Assembly (NCBI GenBank): GCA_963765745.1
Contig: CAVXXM010000003.1
Coordinates: 372,001-436,000, forward strand
From: JAHFPN01 sp963765745
GTDB taxonomy: Bacteria; Pseudomonadota; Alphaproteobacteria; Rhizobiales; Xanthobacteraceae
Reading direction: 5' to 3'
Length of the DNA: 64,000 nucleotides
Made by a program: the position numbers and the translations under genes. This document shows positions 57,236 through 64,000 of this stretch, piece after piece. Position 1 is the stretch's first letter. Each line of letters begins with the position of its first letter. The notes beneath the pieces were generated by a model. The model was not told the DNA's origin, did no database searches, and saw only the letters and a list, made by a program, of their open reading frames with translations.

Positions 57236-57529
57236 ATGAATGTGAGGAAACAGATCACGACCGCGACCCTGGCGAGCTCGTTTGCCGCTGCGCTCGCTAT
57301 GGCAACCGTGCCCGCGCTGGGCGCTCCGAAGCCGGCGCAGCCGACCATGGACAAGTGTTACGGCGTTTCGCTCAAGGGCCAGAACGACTGCGCCGCGGGC
57401 GCCGGCACCACGTGCGCCGGCACCGCGGTCATGGACTACCAGGGCAATGCCTGGAAATACGTGACCAAGGGCACCTGCGCTTCGATGCAGTCCCCGAAAG
57501 GCCCGGGCTCGCTCATGCCGAAGGCCTAA
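57236..57529 (+). CDS. bufA1: Bufferin precursor BufA1 (DUF2282)
   Basis: The 97-residue protein has a signal peptide (MNVRKQITTATLASSFAAAL, cleavage near ALGA) and a short core with four cysteines at 41, 52, 60 and 81 in the context KCYGVSLKGQNDCAAG ... TTCAGTAV ... KGTCASM. This is the DUF2282/bufferin-1 pattern. Bufferins are ribosomally made, post-translationally modified peptides in which the inner cysteines become thiooxazole groups that bind copper in the periplasm; the modification is made by BufB with BufC, both encoded next. GGAAAGGATC precedes the ATG. Frame intact. Confidence 0.9.
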   Translation: MNVRKQITTATLASSFAAALAMATVPALGAPKPAQPTMDKCYGVSLKGQNDCAAGAGTTCAGTAVMDYQGNAWKYVTKGTCASMQSPKGPGSLMPKA

Positions 57530-57610
57530 GCGCGTTCTTCGCCATCGACGAGGCGCGCGGCAGGAGCCGTCGCGCGCCTCGAATTCCCTCACCAAGAAGA
57601 GCGAGCGACT

Positions 57611-58469
57611 ATGCCGATCGAATCCCGTCTGCCCCCGCGCGCCGGCGTCGGCTTCAAGCCGGAGCATTTCCGCGACATCGTGGCGGCCAGGCAGCCGCTC
57701 GGCTTCCTCGAGGTGCACGCGGAGAACTACATGGGCGCCGGCGGCCCGCCGCATGCGCAGCTCGCAAAGCTGCACGAGGACTATGCGCTCTCGATCCACG
57801 GCGTCGGGCTCTCGATCGGATCGCCGCGGCCGCTCGACCGGGAACATCTCGCGCGCCTCAAGGCGCTCTGTCGAGCGCTATCAGCCCGATAGCTTCTCCG
57901 AGCATCTCGCCTGGTCGTCGCACGGCGAGGTCTATTACAACGATCTGCTGCCGCTGCCCTATACGGAGGAGACGCTGGCGCGCGTTTCGGAGCACGTCGA
58001 TCAAGTGCAGAGCGCGCTCGGCCGGCAGATGCTGCTGGAAAATCCTTCGACCTACGTGCTGTTTACCGAGAGCACGATCCCCGAGGTCGAGTTCCTGCGC
58101 GCGATTGCCGAGCGCACCGGCTGCGGGCTCTTGCTCGACGTCAACAACGTATTCGTGTCGGCGAAGAATCACGGCACCGACGCACTCGCCTATCTCGATC
58201 GCTTTCCGCTCGAGCGCGTGAAGGAAATCCATCTCGGCGGCCACGACGAGCAGGCGGACGATACCGGCGCGCCGCTGCTGATCGACGCGCACGGCTCGCC
58301 GGTGGTGGAGCCGGTCTGGGCGCTCTATCGGCACGTGATCGAGCGGGCAGGGCCGGTCGCCACGCTGATCGAATGGGACAACGACGTTCCCGCGTGGAAA
58401 ATTCTACGCGCGGAAGCCGAGCGCGCCGAGGCGATCCTTGCGCGGGCCGCGCACGCGGCGGCGGCCTGA
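57611..58469 (+). CDS. bufB: Bufferin-modifying MNIO enzyme BufB (DUF692), one frameshift
   Basis: About 285 residues of a TIM-barrel multinuclear non-haem iron oxidase: ALSIHGVGLSIGSPRPLDREHL, FSEHLAWSSHGEVYYNDLLPLPY, LLENPSTYV, CGLLLDVNNVFVSAKNHG, VKEIHLGGHDEQADD, LLIDAHGSPVVEPVW and TLIEWDNDVPAW hold the conserved histidine, glutamate, asparagine and aspartate ligands. One extra base near 57870-57873 separates LKALC from ERYQPDSFSEH. It oxidises cysteines of the precursor to thiooxazoles using O2. In line between bufA1 and bufC. Confidence 0.92.
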
Positions 58470-58470
58470 A

Positions 58471-59245
58471 ATGTTCGCACCGACGCAAGCCTCGTTCGCC
58501 GCGGCGCTGCTCGATGCCGGGAAGCCGGTGCCCGAGGGCGTGACTTCGCACACGGCGAGACAAGCCTGCGCGGCGCTTCGCGGTCTATCGGAACAACGTG
58601 GTCGCCGGCCTCGTGAAAGCGCTCGGGGTCCGCTTTCCGGCCAGTAAGCCGGATCGTGGGCGAGGAATTCTTCAACGCCATGGCGCGCGTGTTCGTCACC
58701 GCGCACCCGCCGCGCTCGCCGCTCCTGATGACCTATGGCGACGATTTTCCCGATTTCATCGCGGGCTTCGAGCCGGCGGCGGAGCTGCCCTATCTCGCCG
58801 ACGTGGCGCGGCTGGAGGCCGCGCGCACGCGCGCCTATCACGCGGCGGACGCCGAACCTGTCGATCCGAATCTGTTGCGCAGTATCGCTCCCGAAGCGCT
58901 CGGCGGCATGCGTTTCGTGCTGCATCCTTCGGCCGAAGTCGTCCGCTCCCGCCATCCGATCGTGACCATCTGGGCGATGAACGCGGGCGAAGCGGAACTG
59001 GGCCCGATCGAGGACTGGCGGCGCGAAGACGCGCTGGTCGCCCGTCCGCACCTCGATGTGGAGGTTCGCGCGCTGCCACCGGCGGAGCGGCGTTCCTCGC
59101 GGCGCTTATCGCAGGCCGTACACTCGCGGAAGCGGTCGAAGTTGCGGCGGAAGAGGACGCAGAATTCGATCTCGCCGCCAATCTCGCGGGGCTCATCGGC
59201 GCGGGTCTCGTGATTGGATTTTCCGCCGAGCCGCAGAAGGATTGA
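58471..59245 (+). CDS. bufC: Bufferin precursor-recognition protein BufC (DUF2063), three frameshifts
   Basis: Read across breaks near 58575, 58645 and 59083, the pieces are MFAPTQASFAAALLDAGKPV, then RRFAVYRNNVVAGLVKALGVRFPA, then VGEEFFNAMARVFVTAHPPRSPLLMTYGDDFPDFIAGFEPAAELPYLADVARLEAARTRAYHAADAEP, then GGAAFLAALIAGRTLAEAVEVA. The FxVYRNN and PYLxDVARLE motifs are diagnostic of the DUF2063 (putative DNA-binding domain) family that partners MNIO enzymes and presents the precursor. It starts one base after bufB ends. About 258 residues when joined. Confidence 0.83.
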
Positions 59246-59250
59246 CCGAC

Positions 59251-59719
59251 ATGGCGACGACATCGGCAGCCGGCTCCGAATCCGGCCTCGTGCGCCTGGT
59301 GCGCATGCTCATCGGCTGGATGGAGCTCATTCCCTATTGGCTGATCGCGCTGGTGGCGCGGCTCGCGCCGGCCGGCGTGTTCTGGCGCTCGGGCCAGACC
59401 AAGGTGAATGGCTGGCAGGTCACCGACAGCGCGGTGGCGCTGTTCGAGAACGAGTTCCAGCTGCCGATAATCAGCCCTTGGCTTGCGGCGCATATCACCG
59501 CTTACGCGGAGCTCATTATTCCCGGTGCTGTTGGTGCTCGGCCTGGCCACGCGCTTCTCGGCGCTGGGGATGCTGATCATGACCGCGGTGATCGAGATTT
59601 TCGTGTTCCCCGACGCCTGGCCGATCCACGGCACCTGGGCCGCGTGTTTCTTGATCCTGATGACGCGCGGGCCGGGCGTGGTCTCGCTCGATCATTTCAT
59701 CGCGCGGCGCTATCGCTGA
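59251..59719 (+). CDS. doxX: DoxX family membrane protein of the bufferin cluster, one frameshift
   Basis: About 156 residues with four membrane helices: MLIGWMELIPYWLIALVARL, APAGVFWRSGQTKVNGW, AHITAYAELI then PVLLVLGLATRFSALGMLIMTAVIEIFVFP, and AACFLILMTRGPGVVSLDHFIARR. This is the DoxX family, usual last member of bufferin and related MNIO clusters. An extra base near 59521-59523 breaks it after AELII. It sits in the inner membrane, possibly handling quinone or thiol redox; the exact role is not settled. Confidence 0.87.
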
Positions 59720-59813
59720 ACGGCTTACGGCCGCGCCGGTCATCAGCTAAGGTTCTCGAACGCTACTCCGCCCGCGGCTCGCGCGGGCGGTGAAGTTTGT
59801 CCGAGGACCAACC

Positions 59814-60797
59814 ATGTCCGTCATCGACGTGCACACCCACATGCTGTCGCGCGACTTCCTCGCGCTGCTGCAGGAGCAGGGCGGCCACTACAAGATCGCC
59901 AAGACCAAGGCCGGGCAGGAGACGATCTACAACGAAGGCGCGCCGTTCATGACGCTGTTTCCGGCGATGTGGGACTACGACCAGCGCATCAAGGACATGG
60001 ACAAGGCCGGCGTCGACGTGGCGATCGTGTCGCTGACCAGTCCGAACTGCTATTTCGGCGGCCGCGAGACGAGTCTCAAGGCCGCCCGCATGGTCAACGA
60101 CTCGATGGCGGCGCAGCAGCGCGCGCGTCCCGGGCGCATCCGCTGGTTCGCGTCGCTGCCCTGGCAATATGCCGACGACGCCAAGGCCGAGCTGGCGCGC
60201 GCGGTGAAGGAGGGCGCGGTCGGCGTCATGGTGCTCGCCAATATCGACGGCGCGCATCTCACCGATCCGGCTTTTGCGCCGGTATGGAAGGAGATCGACA
60301 AGCTCGGGCTGCCGGTGCTGGTGCATCCGACCACGCCGCCGGGCTTCAAGGACATGAAGCTCGACGAATACGGGCTGGTGCCGCCGATCGGTTTCATGAT
60401 CGACACCACGCTCGCCTTCGCGCGCATGATTCTGGCGGGCTTCATCGACGACTATCCGAAGCTGAAGCTGATCGCCTCGCACGGCGGCGCGACGCTGCCT
60501 TATCTCGTGGGCCGGCTCGACCAGTGCTACGACCACATTCCGGCGGCGCGCGAGAAGATCAAGGCGAAGCCGAGCGAGTACCTGCAGCGCATCTGGTACG
60601 ACACCGTGGTCTATGACCCGCGCGCGCTCGAGATGTGCATTGCGGTCGCGGGCTCGCCGGAGCGGGTGCTCTACGGCTCGGACTACCCGCACAATATCGG
60701 CGACATGGCCGGGTGTCTCGCGCGCGTGCGCGAGCGGCCCAAGGATCAGGCCGACAAGATCGCCGGCAAGAACGCGGAGAAGCTGTTCGGGCTCTAA
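59814..60797 (+). CDS. Amidohydrolase of the ACMSD-like (amidohydrolase 2) family
   Basis: The 327-residue protein has the metal-binding HxH in MSVIDVHTHML, GLPVLVHPTTPPG, LKLIASHGGATLPYLVGRLDQ and the final YGSDYPHNIGDMAG with its metal Asp, the pattern of 2-amino-3-carboxymuconate-6-semialdehyde decarboxylase and related hydrolases or decarboxylases of aromatic catabolism. Soluble, cytoplasmic. The ATG at 59814 is preceded by CCGAGGACC. Intact. The stop overlaps that of egtD on the other strand. The substrate is not inferable. Confidence 0.88.
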   Translation: MSVIDVHTHMLSRDFLALLQEQGGHYKIAKTKAGQETIYNEGAPFMTLFPAMWDYDQRIKDMDKAGVDVAIVSLTSPNCYFGGRETSLKAARMVNDSMAAQQRARPGRIRWFASLPWQYADDAKAELARAVKEGAVGVMVLANIDGAHLTDPAFAPVWKEIDKLGLPVLVHPTTPPGFKDMKLDEYGLVPPIGFMIDTTLAFARMILAGFIDDYPKLKLIASHGGATLPYLVGRLDQCYDHIPAAREKIKAKPSEYLQRIWYDTVVYDPRALEMCIAVAGSPERVLYGSDYPHNIGDMAGCLARVRERPKDQADKIAGKNAEKLFGL

Positions 60798-61759
60798 TAT
60801 TTCAGCGCGTGGACCGAGAAATAGCCGTCCGCGTCGGTCCAGCAGGCGACCGGGCGGGCGCCGGCGGAGCGGGCGAGCGCGCGGAAGGAATCCAGCGAAT
60901 ATTTGTAGCTGCTCTCGGTATGGATGCTTTCGCCGGCGCGGAATTTCACCTTCACGCCGGCGACGCGCACGGTCTGCGGGCGGGTGCTCACCAGATGCAT
61001 CTCGATCCGGCTCTGGTCCGGATTGAAGAAGGCGCGGTGCTCGAATTTCTCCAGATCGAAATCGGCGGCGAGCTCGCGGTTCATGCGCACCAGGAGATTC
61101 AGATTGAACGCGGCGGTGACGCCGGCCGCGTCGTTATAGGCCGCGTGCAGCACGGCTTCGTCCTTCACCAGATCGACGCCGACGATCAGCACCGAGCCGG
61201 GCCCGAGGATTTCGCCGGCGTGGCGGATGAAGCGGCGCGCGTCCTTGGGCTCGAAATTGCCGATGGTGGAGCCGGGGAAGAAGCCGGCGCGCGGGCCGGC
61301 CAGCACGTCGGCGGGCAGATCGAAATGCTGCATGAAGTCGGCGGCGACCGGGATCACGTCGAGGGCGGGGAAATCGCGCTTGAGGTGCGCCGCTTCCGCC
61401 TTGAGGAACTCGGCGGAAATGTCGACCGGCACATAGGCGCGCAGCGTCTCGGCGGCCTGCAGCAGCAGGCGGATTTTCTTGCTCGACCCGGCGCCGAATT
61501 CGACCAGCGCCGCGTTCTGCGGCAGCGAGCGCGCGATCTCGGCGCCGTGCTCCTGCAGAACGCTCAGCTCGCAGCGGGTCGGGTAATATTCCGGCAGCAG
61601 CGTGATCTGCTCGAACAGCTCGGAGCCGGCGCGATCGTAGAAATATTTCGCCATCAGCCATTTCGGCGAGGCGGTGAGGCCGCCGACCGCGTCCTCGGCG
61701 AAGGTGACGAAGGCCGGCTCGGCCTGAAATGCCCGTCGTGGCGATGCGCGCATGATCAT
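60794..61759 (-). CDS. egtD: L-histidine N(alpha)-methyltransferase EgtD
   Basis: The 321-residue protein has the EgtD pattern: KYFYDRAGSELFEQITLLPEYYPTRCELSVL, the SAM-binding ALVEFGAGSSKKIRLLL, YVPVDISAEFL, and FFPGSTIGNFEPKDARRFI, ending with the family motif ESSYKYSLDSFRALARSAG. It trimethylates histidine to hercynine, the first step of ergothioneine synthesis. Cytoplasmic. The start is ATG 61757-61759 (MIM...). Intact, and 30 bases after egtB in the same direction. Confidence 0.94.
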   Translation of the reverse strand: MIMRASPRRAFQAEPAFVTFAEDAVGGLTASPKWLMAKYFYDRAGSELFEQITLLPEYYPTRCELSVLQEHGAEIARSLPQNAALVEFGAGSSKKIRLLLQAAETLRAYVPVDISAEFLKAEAAHLKRDFPALDVIPVAADFMQHFDLPADVLAGPRAGFFPGSTIGNFEPKDARRFIRHAGEILGPGSVLIVGVDLVKDEAVLHAAYNDAAGVTAAFNLNLLVRMNRELAADFDLEKFEHRAFFNPDQSRIEMHLVSTRPQTVRVAGVKVKFRAGESIHTESSYKYSLDSFRALARSAGARPVACWTDADGYFSVHALKY

Positions 61760-61789
61760 TCTCTCGATTTCAGGAAAGTTGCCGGAGCG

Positions 61790-63014
61790 TCACGCGTCGT
61801 AGTCGGAGAGCCGGAGGCCCATGAATTGCCAGCGGTGGGGCGGGTAGAAGAAGTTGCGGTAGCTGACGCGCGAGTGGTTGGCGGGCGTCGCCAAGGAGCT
61901 GCCGCGCAGCACCATCTGGCTCACCATGAACTTGCCGTTGTATTCGCCGAGCGCGCCTTCGGCGGCGCGATAGCCGGGATAGGGCAGATAGGCGCTGCGC
62001 GTCCATTGCCAGACGATGCCGAAGGCGTCGGAGAGCTTGTTGGTGCGGGCGGCGACTTCCCATTCGGCCTCGGTCGGCAGGAACTTCCCGGCCCAGCGGG
62101 CGAAGGCCTCGGCCTCGAAATAGCTGACATGCATGACGGGCGCGGCGGGATCGACCGGCCGCAGGCCGCCGAGCGTGAGCGAATGCCACTTGCCGTCGAT
62201 CTCGCGCCAATAGAGCGGCGCGTTCCAGCCTTCGGCTTCGACCGTGGCCCAGCCGTCGGAGAGCCAGAGCGCAGGCGTGCGATAGCCGCCGTCCGCCATG
62301 AAGGCGAGCCATTCGCGGTTGGTGACCAGCGAGCGCGCGATGCGCACGGGCTGGATCAGCTCCTGGTGCGCGGGCGTCTCGTTGTCGAAGCAATAGGTCG
62401 CGCCTTCGTGGCCGATCTTGTGGATGCCGGCGGTGAGTTCGACGAAACCCTTCGCCGCCTTCGGCGCGCGGCGGCTGCCAGTTCGGATCGTACGCGGGAT
62501 TGGTCGGGTTCAGCGAGAAGGCGTGCAGAATGTCGGTGAGCATCAGTTCCTGATGCTGCTCCTCGTGATGCAGCCCGATCTCGAGCACGCGGAGGATTTC
62601 CGGAAGCGCCGCCGGTTTCGCTTCGGCGATCAGCCGCTCGACCGCGGCGTTCACGTGGGCGCGGTAGGCGGCGACTTCTTCGTTGGTCGGGCGGGTGATG
62701 AGGCCGCGCTCTGGGCGCGCGTGGCGCGGGCCGGCGGCGACGTAATAGGAGTTGAACAGGAAGGCGAAGCGCGGGTCGAAAACCTTGTAGCCGGGGACCT
62801 GCTCGGCGAGCAGGAACTGCTCGAAGAACCAGGTGGTGTGCGCGCGATGCCACTTGATCGGGCTCGCGTCGGGCATCGACTGGATGATCTGGTCCTCGGC
62901 CGAGAGCGGCGCCGCGCGGCGCTCGGTCTCCGCGCGCACGGCGCGGAACGCGTCGCGCCAGCGAGCGCGGAGCTCGTCGGACTTCGAAGCGGCGGCGAGG
63001 GCGGCAGGCGGCAT
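61790..63014 (-). CDS. egtB: Hercynine oxygenase EgtB, one frameshift
   Basis: About 408 residues. The N-terminal DinB-like domain carries the iron ligands in GLHHEEQHQELMLTDI (HxxxHxE), and the formylglycine-generating-enzyme-like domain follows with SLVTNREWLAFMADGGY, FLPTEAEWEVAAR, WQWTRSAYLPYPGY and RNFFYPPHRWQFMGLRLSDYDA. It joins hercynine with a thiol donor and O2 to a sulfoxide. An extra base near 62480-62486 separates YDPNW from APKAAKGFVELTAG. The start at 63012-63014 (MPPAALAAASKSDELRARWR) is chosen by fit; upstream in-frame starts exist. egtC and egtE are not nearby. Confidence 0.94.
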
Positions 63015-63206
63015 GCGAATACCCTTAGCGTCCGGAACCATAACCCGCGGCGAGTGGGAATCGATGCATTTAACGGGATCGTGATGGTATTTGAAAGGCA
63101 CCTCCTGACACCGTGCCTTCAGGTACTTACGCCATTCTTCGCGTTGCGGCTGGCAAATGTTACGCGGCCGGGGCGAAAATATCGCACACCGGATACGCGC
63201 CTCGCC

Positions 63207-64000
63207 TCAATATTTCCCGAAGATCAGATCGGGCACGAACAGCGCGACTTCCGGGACAAACACCAGGAACAGCGCGACCAGGGACACAGCGGCGAGCAGG
63301 GGGATGGACTCGCGCGTGTAGTCGCCGATCGGGCATTTGAGAATCGAGCAGACGGCATACATCGCGGCGCCGACCGGGGGCGTGAAGTTGCCGATCGTCG
63401 CGGCGATGATGAAAACGAGCCCGAAATGGACGGGGTCGCCGTCGAGATCGCGGATCAGCGGCAGGAAGATCGGAGTCAGCATGATGATCAGCACCGATCC
63501 GTCGATGAAACAGCCGGCGACCAGGATGAACACTAGAATCAGCGCCATCACGCCATAAAGATTGTCGGTCAAGCCGAGGATCGTTCCGGACACCAGCTCG
63601 GGAACGCGCTCGAATACGATGCCGTAGCTGAAGATCCCGGATAGCGCGATCAGGAACATCACGGCGCCGATATCCGACAGGCTGCCCTCGAGCGCCTCGC
63701 GGAAGCCGGCGCGCCGCAGCTGGCGATAAACGACGACGCCGATGAAGATCGCGTAGACGACGGCGAAAGCGCCGATCTCGGAAGGCGTAAAGACGCCCAT
63801 TCGCAGCCCGACCAGCAGAAGGATCGGGAACAGGATTGCCCAGATGCCGCCGCGCAAGGCGGTGCCGAACTCGCCGAGAGTCGGCCTCGTCTTTCGTTCG
63901 AACTCGATGCCGCGCCGCTTCGCCGTGATAGGCGATGGTGACCGCGAGTGCTGCCCATAGCAGGAATGCGGGTACGAACCCGGCCGCGAACAGCCGCCCG
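63207..64000 (-). CDS. Second TRAP transporter large permease subunit (DctM-like), truncated by the window
   Basis: The visible C-terminal part, about 260 residues, has GIWAILFPILLLVGLRMGVFTPSEIGAFAVVYAIFIG, DGSVLIIMLTPIFLPLIRDLDGDPVHFGLVFIIAATIGNFTPPVGAAMYAVCSIL and the ending VPEVALFVPDLIFGKY, all typical of DctM/SiaM-like permeases (the TPPVG motif). One extra base near 63922-63926 breaks it before AKRRGIEFERKTRPTLGEFG. It belongs to another TRAP system whose other parts lie beyond the window. Between this gene and egtB (63015-63206) I see no feature. Confidence 0.87.
   Translation of the reverse strand, partial: GGCSRPGSYPHSCYGQHSRSPSPITAKRRGIEFERKTRPTLGEFGTALRGGIWAILFPILLLVGLRMGVFTPSEIGAFAVVYAIFIGVVVYRQLRRAGFREALEGSLSDIGAVMFLIALSGIFSYGIVFERVPELVSGTILGLTDNLYGVMALILVFILVAGCFIDGSVLIIMLTPIFLPLIRDLDGDPVHFGLVFIIAATIGNFTPPVGAAMYAVCSILKCPIGDYTRESIPLLAAVSLVALFLVFVPEVALFVPDLIFGKY

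Noticed and set aside
60635..62539. 634-codon open frame antisense to egtD-egtB
   Set aside because: Shadow frame; its composition is unlike real proteins, and EgtD/EgtB motifs on the other strand are unambiguous.

Overview
The window looks like a chromosomal segment of a high-GC alphaproteobacterium of the order Hyphomicrobiales (Rhizobiales), close to the Bradyrhizobium/Rhodopseudomonas/Xanthobacteraceae group. The evidence is the gene order divK-pleD ... rpmG ... rnr-topA ... dprA-plsY-pyrB ... ruvX ... gatC-gatA ... gatB, the EipB-type envelope protein, DUF3572, and intergenic palindromic repeats with GTCATTCCGG or GTCATCC ends. The assignment rests on family recognition only; no search was run.

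Layout. 1-6.3 kb: HIT protein, FemAB-like acyltransferase, glycerophosphodiesterase, RidA, EipB, and the cell-cycle signalling pair divK-pleD. 6.4-7.5 kb: a candidate structured small RNA with a strong terminator, rpmG, and a GC-rich stretch with inverted repeats and no believable gene. 7.5-11.3 kb: a tight operon of two small membrane proteins, a ferric-reductase-like membrane protein ending in a Rieske domain, a Rieske-flavodoxin fusion, and a cyclopropane fatty acid synthase homologue. 11.4-25 kb: NUDIX, rnr, topA, dprA, plsY, an unusual pyrB carrying a PyrI-type zinc domain, an AidB-like acyl-CoA dehydrogenase, a small secreted protein, an AEC transporter and an NAD(P)-binding protein. 25-31.7 kb: ruvX, an UPF0173 hydrolase, a nitronate monooxygenase-like enzyme, and gatC-gatA-(two small genes)-gatB. 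31.7-37.2 kb: small exported proteins, a GST, a 12-TM-type transporter and tRNA-Ser(GCT). 37.3-43.4 kb: a less GC-rich accessory block with a four-CxxC protein and a very large autotransporter built from an ~819-bp higher-order repeat. 43.6-64 kb: an orphan molybdo-hydroxylase large subunit, a zinc alcohol dehydrogenase, a glycosyltransferase-like gene, a TRAP transporter, a complete livKHMGF transporter, a sigF/nrsF-type regulator pair next to a bufferin (bufABC-doxX) cluster, an amidohydrolase, egtD-egtB for ergothioneine synthesis, and a second TRAP large subunit running off the end.

How the genes work together. The best-defined system is the bufferin cluster: an ECF sigma factor and its membrane anti-sigma partner lie divergent to bufA-bufB-bufC-doxX, with a sigma-F-like promoter in between; the expected product is a thiooxazole-modified, copper-binding periplasmic peptide. 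The Rieske/ferric-reductase-like/flavodoxin operon looks like an electron-transfer chain of unknown substrate. GatCAB, RnR, TopA, DprA and PlsY are housekeeping.

Quality warning. More than thirty single-base indels, mostly insertions and mostly outside homopolymers, break conserved genes including topA, gatC, gatA and gatB. Nearly all lie beyond 25.5 kb. Because essential genes are hit, I treat them as probable sequencing or assembly errors, and I give each such gene its full reconstructed extent with the break position noted.
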